A stretch of DNA of 64,000 bases from Holophagaceae bacterium (GTDB taxonomy: Bacteria > Acidobacteriota > Holophagae > Holophagales > Holophagaceae). The position numbers and the translations under genes are program-made. Numbering within the stretch: the first letter of the stretch is position 1; every line of letters starts with the position of its first letter. This document shows positions 1-7,025 of the stretch, piece after piece. The stretch spans positions 682,001 through 746,000 of the forward strand of contig JAJTBS010000002.1 of NCBI GenBank assembly GCA_021286765.1, written 5' to 3'. The notes under the pieces were generated by a model. That model made no database searches. It saw nothing but the letters and a program-made list of their open reading frames with translations, and had not been told where the DNA came from.

Positions 1-638
1 CGCCGCCCATGACCGGAGACCAAGGTGGCCTCCTGAGGCACGCCATCGGCCCCCACGCGAAGCCGCACCTTCACGCTCTGGCCGTCGATGGGGGCCAGTT
101 CCGCGGCGCGGTCGTAGTCCGGCATCACGGACTTCACCAGCTTCAGGAGCCCTTGGCCGCCCATCCCGGTTCCGTTGCCTACGCCATCGCCATGCCCCCG
201 TCCGAATCCATGGCCATCTCCCCTGGGAACCCCGTTCCCATGGGCCCCTACCGGAAGACTCCGGTCGAGGACCATCGGCGGCTCCAACGCGCGCAGCTCC
301 GTATCCACCACCGGGAGCACCCGCTGGGGCGGAGCGGTCACCACCTCCAGGGCCGGCACGGACAGAAGGCGCACATCGATCATGACATTGCCCTGCCGGT
401 GGCTGCCTCCGGGGGGGCCGGGCCGCGGGCCGATGGGAGGCCGATACTCCGGGGGCTCCATGGCCAGGGCCACCCGGATCACCGGCGGGCGTGGGGGCAG
501 GGACAGGGCCTCGATCTTCCACGCCAGCAGAAGAAGGACGGCGATCGCGTAGAGGGGGATCCACAGCCAGCGGGCCCTTCCGGCGGGCTGGAATCCCGAT
601 CCTTCCCACGCGGGGGGAGGCAGGGTGAGATCACTCAT
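1..638 (-). CDS. TonB-family energy transducer (C-terminal end cut by window)
   Basis: This gene is read leftward from ATG at 638 and is still open at base 1, so about 212 residues are visible. The product has a short cytoplasmic N-terminus, one transmembrane helix (about residues 21-35, WLWIPLYAIAVLLLLAW), then a proline-rich periplasmic stretch (PPRPPVIRV, PPEYRPPIGPRPGPPGG), a glycine/histidine-rich linker, and the beginning of a TonB C-terminal domain (MPDYDRAAELAPIDGQSVKV followed by RLRVGADGVPQEATLVSGHG). This is the order seen in TonB/TonB-like proteins that pass proton-motive force to outer-membrane transporters or, in many Acidobacteriota, act in less defined envelope roles. No ExbB/ExbD gene is visible here. 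The gene lies 84 bp downstream of the SafE-like gene and may be cotranscribed with it. Confidence 0.75.
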   Translation of the reverse strand, partial: MSDLTLPPPAWEGSGFQPAGRARWLWIPLYAIAVLLLLAWKIEALSLPPRPPVIRVALAMEPPEYRPPIGPRPGPPGGSHRQGNVMIDVRLLSVPALEVVTAPPQRVLPVVDTELRALEPPMVLDRSLPVGAHGNGVPRGDGHGFGRGHGDGVGNGTGMGGQGLLKLVKSVMPDYDRAAELAPIDGQSVKVRLRVGADGVPQEATLVSGHGR

Positions 639-722
639 GGCGGCAGCACGATCATGGTTGGACCCACCCAAGTCTGGCCTTGGATCCATGAGAGCCGCAG
701 CCTGCTGGCCTGTCCAGCGCCT

Positions 723-1517
723 TCAGCCCTGCAGCCGCAACAGCATCACGGCCTGCCAGAGGATGTACCCGCCCATGCCGGCCACCAGCAGGCCACCCAG
801 GCGCAGCAGGCGCGCCTTCCAGGCCTGACTGAGGCGCGTGCTGGCCAGGCCCAGGCCCAGGAGCAGGGGCGCGTTGCCCAGGCCGAAGGCCGCCATGCCC
901 GCGGCGCCCATCTTCCAATCCCCGCCATCCAGGGTGCGCAGCAGCATCATGTAGACCAGGCCGCAGGGGATGAGGCCCCAGAGCATCCCAAGGGCGTAGG
1001 GCAGGCTGCCAAGGGCGAGCCCCCTGCCCATGAGCTTCTGCAGCGGCGCCGGCAGCCTGAACTCCATGAGCGAGTCCGCCCGGCCGCCCAGGGCCATCAC
1101 CAGGCCCATGAGAAGCATGAGCACGCCCACGGCCAGCTTCACCCAGATCTGCCAGGGCCAGGCCTGGGCCGCGATGAGGGCCGCGCCTTCGGGTTTGCAG
1201 CAGGCATGCATGTCCTGCACGGTCTGCAGGCGCGCGAAGCCGCCGAGGAATCCAATGAGGCCGCCCAGGAGCGCGTAGGTGGTGATGCGGCCCAACTGGA
1301 AGCGCAGGTGCCGCGTCCACAGCCTTCCGCCCTGCTTCGCCTGGCTGAGGCCGAAGGCGGCCACGATGGGGCCGCACATGCCCGCGCAGTGGCCCAGGGA
1401 GCCCAGCAGGCCCGCGATCCACATCACCACCAGCCAGGGCGCGGCGTGGGGGTGGTTCAGCCATGATTCGAGCATCGCCCATGGTCCCGCGGGGGCCGCG
1501 GAACCCGCAAGCGACAT
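723..1517 (-). CDS. Sulfite exporter TauE/SafE-family (DsbD_2-type) membrane protein
   Basis: This is a polytopic inner-membrane protein of up to 264 residues with about six hydrophobic helices. The first helix region carries the GHCAGMCGP motif and a later one GLIPCGLVYMML. Both cysteine-bearing motifs are typical of the SafE/DsbD_2 family (PF13386), whose members often sit near cytochrome-oxidase or metal-handling genes. Transport of sulfur compounds or metals, or thiol electron transfer, has been suggested for the family, but nothing here fixes a substrate. The start is uncertain: ATG 1517 has no clear ribosome binding site, and an internal ATG near 1475 (MLESWLNHPH) is also possible. The gene follows a very stable hairpin at 1523-1557 that separates it from the upstream beta-barrel gene. 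Confidence 0.75.
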   Translation of the reverse strand: MSLAGSAAPAGPWAMLESWLNHPHAAPWLVVMWIAGLLGSLGHCAGMCGPIVAAFGLSQAKQGGRLWTRHLRFQLGRITTYALLGGLIGFLGGFARLQTVQDMHACCKPEGAALIAAQAWPWQIWVKLAVGVLMLLMGLVMALGGRADSLMEFRLPAPLQKLMGRGLALGSLPYALGMLWGLIPCGLVYMMLLRTLDGGDWKMGAAGMAAFGLGNAPLLLGLGLASTRLSQAWKARLLRLGGLLVAGMGGYILWQAVMLLRLQG

Positions 1518-1522
1518 GGATC

Positions 1523-1557
1523 ACGGGTGGGTGCGACGGGATGTCGCACCCACCCGT
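1523..1557 (-). terminator. Perfect 15-bp hairpin between beta-barrel and SafE genes
   Basis: ACGGGTGGGTGCGAC pairs perfectly with GTCGCACCCACCCGT around a five-base loop. It lies 18 bp past the stop of the gene at 1576-2178, as a transcription terminator would. There is no T-tract after it on the minus strand, so it may work as a Rho-independent-like pause, an mRNA-stabilising stem or an attenuator in front of the SafE gene, whose presumed start is only 5 bp away. Confidence 0.6.
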
Positions 1558-1575
1558 AGGTTGATCAGAACCGCC

Positions 1576-2178
1576 TCAGAAGCGGATGCCGGCGTACACG
1601 CCGATCTGGTTCTTGGGGGCCATGGACTTCAGGGTGTTCTCAATGGAGTCGAACTTGTTGCTGGTGCTGGTGAGGGGGAAGGCCACCTCGAGGCCGATGA
1701 AGGGCTTCACGAGGGGCGAGGGGATGGCGTAGCCCACGTTGGCGCGGAGCCAGGGCCGGTTGTAGGTGGTGTTCTCGCCCTCCACCTCAAGCTTTTCGGC
1801 GCGGTACTCCAGCCCGGCGCCCACGGCCACCACGGCCTTGAAGTTGAACATGGCACCCACGGACCAGTGACTCTGCTTCAGTTCGGTGGGGGCGCCCGAG
1901 GGCGCGCCGCCCAAGGTCGCCTTCAGGGTCGACTTGGACTCCGGCTGGTAGCCCGCCGTGACCTGGAAGAGGGCGGGGCCGATGTCCACGATGGAGTAGC
2001 CGAACCGCGCCGCGTAGACCGTCTTGTTGTCGAGGTTGAGCTGGCCAGTCACGCCAGGGGAGACTTCCATGTGGGGGGAGGGATACTGCTGCTGGCCCAG
2101 GAAGAGGCCCGCCTCGAAGGACTGTGCCGCCAGGGGAGTGCCCAGCAGGACGGCCAGGACGATGGTGGCTTTTTTCAT
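1576..2178 (-). CDS. Outer-membrane beta-barrel protein (about 200 aa)
   Basis: The start is ATG 2178, eight bases after a GGAG ribosome binding site; the frame extends upstream but without a better start. The product begins with a clear signal peptide (MKKATIVLAVLLGTPLAAQS) and continues as alternating polar/hydrophobic strands, ending in GVYAGIRF, with the terminal phenylalanine expected of a BAM-assembled barrel. The size fits a small eight-stranded barrel of the OmpA/OmpW-like class. No specific family is recognisable, and no partner gene defines a function. The gap to the DUF4342 gene is 95 bp, so it may have its own promoter. Confidence 0.7.
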   Translation of the reverse strand: MKKATIVLAVLLGTPLAAQSFEAGLFLGQQQYPSPHMEVSPGVTGQLNLDNKTVYAARFGYSIVDIGPALFQVTAGYQPESKSTLKATLGGAPSGAPTELKQSHWSVGAMFNFKAVVAVGAGLEYRAEKLEVEGENTTYNRPWLRANVGYAIPSPLVKPFIGLEVAFPLTSTSNKFDSIENTLKSMAPKNQIGVYAGIRF

Positions 2179-2273
2179 AACGCACTCCAGATGTGCCAAC
2201 GATTGGCGAGCCATGCTTTCATTCATGGCTTCGGCCTGTCAAGACGATTCTGAAGTCATCAATGGTCGGGTGG

Positions 2274-2543
2274 TCAGGCCTGATCCGTCCGCTCCACCGC
2301 GATCACCATCCGCGTGGCCACGGCGGCGAGGGCGCCCACGGCGGCCAGCACCGGCAGCAGCGCGGCGCCCACCAGACCGAGGGTGAGCGGAATCTCGATG
2401 AGCGTCTTCCCGGCCTCGTTCTTGAGCGTGATGCGCCGGATGTTGCCCTGGTGGATTAGGTCCTTGACGAAGTCCAGCACCTGCCCGCCGTCCAGGCGGA
2501 ACTCCTCGGTGCGGGTGCGGTCCTGGGTGGTGTCCGTGGTCAT
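2274..2543 (-). CDS. DUF4342 family protein
   Basis: This is an 89-residue protein. The block VLDFVKDLIHQGNIRRITLK and the following KTLIEIPLTLGLVGAALLPV are the hallmark of DUF4342, a family sometimes fused to ubiquitin-associated-like domains. An amphipathic N-terminal half is followed by one hydrophobic segment (about residues 52-80) that probably inserts in the membrane. Its function is unknown. AAAGGA precedes the ATG by about six bases. It follows the sensor-domain gene by 27 bp and is probably cotranscribed with it. Confidence 0.8.
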   Translation of the reverse strand: MTTDTTQDRTRTEEFRLDGGQVLDFVKDLIHQGNIRRITLKNEAGKTLIEIPLTLGLVGAALLPVLAAVGALAAVATRMVIAVERTDQA

Positions 2544-2570
2544 GGGGTGTCCTTTCTGAAGGGTGGGGGA

Positions 2571-3209
2571 TTAGGCGTTCACCAGCAGGTGTCCGGCCAG
2601 CCAGACCTGGAAGCGGCCCAGCAGCAGCGCCAGGTGGAAGGTGAGGGGGAGCAGGGCCAGCCCCGCCAGGCCGCAGAGGGCCGCCGCCAGGTTCGGGTGG
2701 GCGAGGAGCCAGGACCCGCCGACGTCGAGGCTGAGGGTGCCGCCGAGGTGGAGGAACTGGGCGAAGGGCACAGCCACCAGGGACAGGCCCGTGGCGAGCA
2801 GGCTGACGAGGAGGGTGAAGTAGGCGAGGCCCAGGGGCATCAGGAGCAGCAGGTAGAGGAGGCTGGTCCAGGTGCGGCGGTCCTTCAGGAGGCCCCTCAG
2901 CCGGCCCAGGAAGCCTTCCCCGCCGGGCAGCAGGGCCGGACCGGCGGAGCCCTCGCCGCCCACCAGCGCTTTCAGCAGGTACACCTCGGCCACGGATAGC
3001 AGGCGGGCGCCCGCCAGGAAGGTCAGGGCCACAGGTACGCCGATGATGAGGATGGCCAGGCCCAGGCTCAGGGAGAGGCCGGTCACCGTGTAGGTGAAGG
3101 CCAGGATGCCCGTGGCCATGGACAGCAGCAGGTAGAGCAGGGTGGTGTAGGTCCGGCGCTGGGCCAGGGCCTCGAAGAAGCCTGGGTGGGATGCGGGCAG
3201 CAGGGACAT
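2571..3209 (-). CDS. Sensor-domain (PF13796-like) membrane protein, stand-alone
   Basis: This 212-residue integral membrane protein has two related halves, each starting with a TYTTLLYLLLSMATGILAF- or RTWTSLLYLLLLMPLGLAYF-type segment followed by a long hydrophobic pair. That is the pattern of the 'Sensor' domain usually found at the N-terminus of actinobacterial sensor kinases. Here it stands alone with no kinase domain. It is preceded by GGAGG and ends 27 bp before DUF4342, with which it probably forms a two-gene unit. A membrane or lipid-related sensing role is only inferred. Confidence 0.65.
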   Translation of the reverse strand: MSLLPASHPGFFEALAQRRTYTTLLYLLLSMATGILAFTYTVTGLSLSLGLAILIIGVPVALTFLAGARLLSVAEVYLLKALVGGEGSAGPALLPGGEGFLGRLRGLLKDRRTWTSLLYLLLLMPLGLAYFTLLVSLLATGLSLVAVPFAQFLHLGGTLSLDVGGSWLLAHPNLAAALCGLAGLALLPLTFHLALLLGRFQVWLAGHLLVNA

Positions 3210-3294
3210 GGAACCTCCGGCGATGTCCCAGGCTACGGAGCGGCCACCCGCTGCGGCCGCGGGAACCGGTGAACGGCGGGCCCCGGTCGGCGAA

Positions 3295-3311
3295 CCTGGG
3301 CTCAGCCCAGG
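3295..3311 (-). other. Hairpin with the stop codon of the M14 gene as its loop
   Basis: CCTGGGC and GCCCAGG form a perfect 7-bp stem whose three loop bases (3302-3304) are the TGA stop codon of the M14 peptidase gene on the minus strand. There is no T-tract. It could be a weak terminator or stability element, or chance in GC-rich sequence. Confidence 0.4.
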
Positions 3312-4834
3312 GCCGGCACCCGCCAGAGGGCCAGTTCCTCGCCCAGGGCGGGAACCGGCAGCAGGCCGTTCTCCACGGCGCCGTCATCGCTCTCGGGTTC
3401 GCAGAGGTAGACAGCGATGGCGCCGAGGGGCTGTTCGGTGGGCACCAGGGCCCAGCCCGGCGGCACGGTCCGGGGGCTCCGGTGCCAGGAGACGGAGATC
3501 TCGCCCACGGCGGCAGCCTCGAGGATGGCGCGGCCCCCCTCGGAGCCCAGGCCCTCGACGATGGGCACCTCCACCGCGAAGGTGCCCACGGCCTCCTGGA
3601 GGCTGAGGCCGTGCAGGCGCAGGTGGGCGGCCATGGGGGCGGGCACCAGGTAGGCCTCGGGACGCTCCACCACGGTGCTGCCCACGAAACGGCCCAGGTA
3701 GGGCAGGCTCACGCGGGTGGGCGCGCCCTCCAGGGTGCGGGGCTCGCGGGTGAGGATCTCGACGGGGTCCGCGAAGCGCTCCAGGCCGTAGCGGATGGCG
3801 ATGCGGTCGCGGGGGCTGCGGCTCGCCGCCACGGTCTGCACCACCTCGTCCCGGTGGGCGGCCACGTGCTTCAGCGTCTCCAGCATGAACGCGTAGGCGG
3901 TGCGCACGCGCTCGGCGAAGCTGATGTACGAGTAGCACTCCAGCAGCAGGTCCATGCGGCTGGTGAGGCCCCGGTAGTTGCTGCCGAAGCGGGGGTGGTG
4001 CGGGTAGGTCATCCAGCCCTCGCTCACCGGGGCGCCGGGCTGCGCCTCCGCGCCCGCATCCAGCGCCCGCTCGTCCTCCACGAAGTTGCCGTACCAGCCC
4101 GCGTCCAGGCCGTGGTTCCGCTTCAGGGCCGCGGTGACCGGCGGCAGCAGGCGCTGGCGCATGTACTCGATGGGCTCGCCGCGCCCGCTCTCCACCGTGT
4201 GGGGGATGTCGTAGGTCATGGAGAAGCGGTGCACCGAGCCATTGGTGGCGTGGTTGTCGATGGTGAGGTCCGGCGCCCAGGGCTGGCAGACGCGGGTCTG
4301 CAGCAGGCGCATCTCCTCCCCCTGCATGCGCAGGTAGTCGCGGTTCAGGTTGATCTTGGCGGCGTTCACGCGGGTGCCCACCCCGCTGTCGGGGCCCAGC
4401 TGGCCTTCGAGCTTGGGCAGGTGCAGCCTGCGGTTGCCGGGGTCGATGGCGTCATTGCCATCGGGGTTGAAGAGGGGCACCACCACCAGGGTGAGCTCCG
4501 CGAGGATCTGGTCCGCGTCCAGTCCGGCCTTGCCCTCCAGCAGGTCGCGCACCAGCATCAGGCAGCCTTCCTTGCCCTCCACCTCCCCGGCGTGGATGCC
4601 GCTGATGATCAGCACCACGGGGCGGCCCAGGGCACGGGCTTCCTCGTGGGTCGTCACCCGGTGGGCGGAGAGCACCAGCAGGGGCAGCGCCCGGCCCTGG
4701 GGGCTGCGGCCGAAGCCGGTGACGTGCAGGCGCCGGTCGCCCTTGGCCTCCAGGCCGGCGATGAAGGCCATCACGTCCGCGTGGCGGCTCGTTTCTTCAT
4801 ATCGGGTGGCTTCGGCGCGGGTGAGCAGGGGCAT
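3302..4834 (-). CDS. M14-family zinc carboxypeptidase-like protein
   Basis: A 510-residue product with the M14 zinc site: H81 and E84 in GIHAGEVEG and a third ligand probably H195 in IDNHATNGS. NPDGNDAIDP and INLNRDY are further conserved M14 blocks. The family removes C-terminal residues or opens peptide-like bonds. There is no signal peptide, so it probably acts in the cytoplasm. ATG 4834 is chosen because GAGGAG lies five bases ahead; an in-frame GTG at 4840 would sit on the ribosome binding site. The second half (after about residue 330) has no M14 signature and may be a beta-rich accessory domain. The stop codon lies in the loop of a small hairpin. Confidence 0.82.
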   Translation of the reverse strand: MPLLTRAEATRYEETSRHADVMAFIAGLEAKGDRRLHVTGFGRSPQGRALPLLVLSAHRVTTHEEARALGRPVVLIISGIHAGEVEGKEGCLMLVRDLLEGKAGLDADQILAELTLVVVPLFNPDGNDAIDPGNRRLHLPKLEGQLGPDSGVGTRVNAAKINLNRDYLRMQGEEMRLLQTRVCQPWAPDLTIDNHATNGSVHRFSMTYDIPHTVESGRGEPIEYMRQRLLPPVTAALKRNHGLDAGWYGNFVEDERALDAGAEAQPGAPVSEGWMTYPHHPRFGSNYRGLTSRMDLLLECYSYISFAERVRTAYAFMLETLKHVAAHRDEVVQTVAASRSPRDRIAIRYGLERFADPVEILTREPRTLEGAPTRVSLPYLGRFVGSTVVERPEAYLVPAPMAAHLRLHGLSLQEAVGTFAVEVPIVEGLGSEGGRAILEAAAVGEISVSWHRSPRTVPPGWALVPTEQPLGAIAVYLCEPESDDGAVENGLLPVPALGEELALWRVPALG

Positions 4835-4847
4835 GGGCACTCCTCGA

Positions 4848-5288
4848 TCAGGACCGGACGGTCAGGTCCTGGAAATCCTCGGTGCGGGGCAGGCCGCGCA
4901 TGGCCTCCAGCAGCGCGGGCGGGGGGGCGGCGAGCTTGCGGGTGGCCAGGTCCAGCCACCCCCCTGAACTGGTGACGCGGGCCGCGGTGCGGCCGTCGGC
5001 CTTGATGAACTCGTTGCGCAGCAGAAAGCGGCTGCCATCCTCCGACTGCCCGGCCAGGGCCAGGGTGACCTCGAAGGATTCCAGGAGGCTGATCTCGCGG
5101 AAGTACTCGACCTCGTCCGTGCGCACCACGGGCCCGATGCGCAGCCGCGAGAACTCGGAGGTGGGGAAGCCATGCTCCTGGAAGAAGAACATGCGGAGGT
5201 CGCCGGACTTGTCCAGGTAGGCGGTGTTGCGCATGTGGGCGTTGAAGTCCATGTCCCCCCAGCCCGCGAAGAAGGTCTTTCGGTACAT
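4848..5288 (-). CDS. Acyl-CoA thioesterase, 4HBT hotdog fold
   Basis: A 146-residue single hotdog-domain protein. The N-terminus carries WGDMDFNAHMRNTAYL, matching the 4-hydroxybenzoyl-CoA thioesterase pattern (W-x-D-x-D-x-x-x-H-x-x-N) with the catalytic Asp and the helix-capping Asn/His region. It would hydrolyse acyl-CoA thioesters in the cytoplasm; chain length cannot be read from the sequence. It lies 13 bp before the M14 gene and 26 bp after the small winged-helix-like gene, so the group looks like one leftward operon. Confidence 0.85.
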   Translation of the reverse strand: MYRKTFFAGWGDMDFNAHMRNTAYLDKSGDLRMFFFQEHGFPTSEFSRLRIGPVVRTDEVEYFREISLLESFEVTLALAGQSEDGSRFLLRNEFIKADGRTAARVTSSGGWLDLATRKLAAPPPALLEAMRGLPRTEDFQDLTVRS

Positions 5289-5314
5289 CCGGGACTCCTT
5301 CGGAGGGAGATGGC

Positions 5315-5521
5315 TCAGAGGCTCCGCTTCAGCACGGCCTGGCCCAGGTGGGTGACGCGGTAGTGGCCGATGGCCCGCTCGCGGATGAGGTCGTGGCGCT
5401 CCAGGTAGGCCAGGTCCGGGTCCGAGGCCCCGGCCTTCACCAGGTGCTCCCGCGCCACGTCCGGGTGCTTGGCCACCACCTGGAGGAGGGTGAGCTGGCG
5501 GGCGGTGATGGGTTCGGCCAC
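5315..5521 (-). CDS. Small winged-helix-like protein (68 aa)
   Basis: The start is GTG 5521 with GAGGAG five to six bases upstream. The sequence reads as three helices and a short wing (ITARQLTLLQVVAKHPDVAR, AYLERHDLIRERAIGHYRVT), which resembles a minimal winged helix-turn-helix as in MarR/PadR-type DNA-binding domains without their dimerisation helices. I do not recognise a named family. It sits between the isomerase and thioesterase genes with gaps of 19 and 26 bp. A regulatory role for the operon is possible but not shown. Confidence 0.6.
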   Translation of the reverse strand: MAEPITARQLTLLQVVAKHPDVAREHLVKAGASDPDLAYLERHDLIRERAIGHYRVTHLGQAVLKRSL

Positions 5522-5540
5522 GGAGGCTCCTCGAATCGGC

Positions 5541-5906
5541 TCAGTAGGTGATCTGGCGCCGGTAGCTGGCCCGGTGGATGTCCGTGATCTGCACGGTGAG
5601 GCTGCAGGTCATCTTCGCGAACGTCTGGGGGAAGGCGCTGGCCAGCACAGGGAGGAGGGCCTCGCTGAGCTGGGCCTTCACCTCGTCCGTGCGGCCGCCG
5701 AGGATCTGCACGTTCAGCGTGACGAAGGCCTGGTCCGGGGCGCCGTCGCCGATGGCGAAGGTCCCGTGGCTCAGGAAGCGGCTCTTGATGTCCTGGGCCT
5801 TGAAGAGCCCCGTGGCCACCAGGGTGCCGTTGATCTCCCGCAGCAGGCCCGCCCAGTCGGGCTGGTCGAGGAGGTTGTCCGAGGCTTCAAGAATGCAGTG
5901 GGGCAT
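5541..5906 (-). CDS. 5-carboxymethyl-2-hydroxymuconate isomerase-like (tautomerase) protein
   Basis: A 121-residue protein beginning MPHCILEASDNL, with Pro2 placed to become the N-terminal catalytic proline after methionine removal, as in the tautomerase superfamily. The length and the middle section (SRFLSHGTFAIGDG, FVTLNVQILGGRTDEVKAQL) match the CHMI/HpaF family of homoprotocatechuate degradation. No other hpa genes are near, so the true substrate in this organism is uncertain. It is probably cotranscribed with the downstream winged-helix and thioesterase genes. Confidence 0.8.
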   Translation of the reverse strand: MPHCILEASDNLLDQPDWAGLLREINGTLVATGLFKAQDIKSRFLSHGTFAIGDGAPDQAFVTLNVQILGGRTDEVKAQLSEALLPVLASAFPQTFAKMTCSLTVQITDIHRASYRRQITY

Positions 5907-5943
5907 GGGGAACCTGATCCGGGAGGGGAGGGGGTACGGGATG

Positions 5944-6234
5944 CTACCGCCGATGGTCGGGCTTGCGCTGGATCCCTTTCTTCGACCCGGTCCCCCAGAA
6001 GCTGGTCTCCTCGGCGAAACAGATGTTCTCCAGGTCCGTCACCCGCTCCTGCAGGCAGCTCTGGGCGTCGCTGATGGCCTGGTTGTAGATGGCGGGGCCG
6101 ATCTCCTTCAGGCAGAAGCGCAGGAAGGTGCCCGCCCCGAGGTCGCCGATGCTTTCGCCGTATTCCTCGGCTACGAAGCGCTGGATGGGGCCGCTCAGGC
6201 GCTTTTCGGTGTCGGGGGAGAGCTTGATGTCCAT
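5944..6234 (-). CDS. DUF2164 family protein
   Basis: A 96-residue protein. The segment from MDIKLSPDTEKRLSGPIQRF through FLRFCLKEIGPAIYNQAISD is diagnostic of DUF2164, short helical bacterial proteins of unknown function. The start at 6234 is set by the conserved N-terminus; the open frame continues upstream without homology. The C-terminal twenty residues are basic (TGSKKGIQRKPDHRR) and extend past the usual family end. The gap to the isomerase gene is 37 bp. Confidence 0.8.
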   Translation of the reverse strand: MDIKLSPDTEKRLSGPIQRFVAEEYGESIGDLGAGTFLRFCLKEIGPAIYNQAISDAQSCLQERVTDLENICFAEETSFWGTGSKKGIQRKPDHRR

Positions 6235-6320
6235 GGGTGCCTCGCGTGTGCCTGGCCTCAGTGTGGCTGCGGTTGACGCCGGCGCGAAACGGTGGACAAC
6301 GATCCCGGGCGGCTCGGGCC

Positions 6321-6887
6321 CTAGGTGGAGGCCCCCGGGTCCTCCCCGGGGCGGGGCTGCGGGCCTGGCGCGGCCTCCGGCTTGGCGAAGCGCTGGGCGC
6401 GCAGGTGGAAGTCGTCGGTGAACGTTCGGCGCACCGGCGGGGGCGGCTCGGCCGCAGCCTCCTGACGCGCCTTGCGGATCCGCCAGAGGCCCAGGGCCAC
6501 GGGCAGCAGCAGCAGGATGGGATACTCCAGCAGGATGCGCTGGGGCGTCAGCAGGAACTGGGTGGGGCGCAGGCTGTCTGCGTACCAGGCGTCCAGGATC
6601 CACACCTCGTCGTGCTCATGCAGCTCCGCGGCCTCCGCCTTGCTCAGCGTCAGCACGCGCGTCTCCTCGCCGCGCTTAGCCGTCACGAAATCCGTGATCT
6701 GGCTGTCCGCGTTGCGGTCCACGCTCACCACCTCCAGCCGCGAGAACCCCGGCCGCTGCAAGTGGCAGAAGGGGTTCATGACCAGGAGGAAGACCTGCAC
6801 GGTGGTGATCCACGCCACCGCCCCGGCCAGGGCCCAGAGGCCGATGAGGGCGGGCCAGCGGAAGGCGGGTCGGGCGAGGAGGGACAT
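6321..6887 (-). CDS. Hypothetical membrane protein with two helices
   Basis: 188 residues from ATG 6887, with GAGG just ahead. A first transmembrane helix (about residues 13-35) is followed by an extracytoplasmic domain of about 80 residues containing FCHLQRPGFSRLEVVSVDRN, then a second helix (about 125-142) and a proline-rich cytoplasmic tail. I do not recognise a family; the topology is like DUF3592-type proteins but the sequence does not settle it. It is divergent from the histidine kinase gene at 7026. Confidence 0.6.
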   Translation of the reverse strand: MSLLARPAFRWPALIGLWALAGAVAWITTVQVFLLVMNPFCHLQRPGFSRLEVVSVDRNADSQITDFVTAKRGEETRVLTLSKAEAAELHEHDEVWILDAWYADSLRPTQFLLTPQRILLEYPILLLLPVALGLWRIRKARQEAAAEPPPPVRRTFTDDFHLRAQRFAKPEAAPGPQPRPGEDPGAST

Positions 6888-7025
6888 GCCTCGAGTATCC
6901 CTGAAGCGGGCGGAACCGGACATCCTCCAGGCCGGGAACCCCAGACCGCTTGGTTGACGGCACCGATCTACTGCGCTGGGATGATCAGACCGATTAGATG
7001 GAATCATCCCCCGGGGCCCGCCCAC

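Noticed and set aside
5541-5906. Homoprotocatechuate degradation pathway
   Set aside because: Only an isomerase-like gene is present; no other hpa genes are in the neighbourhood.
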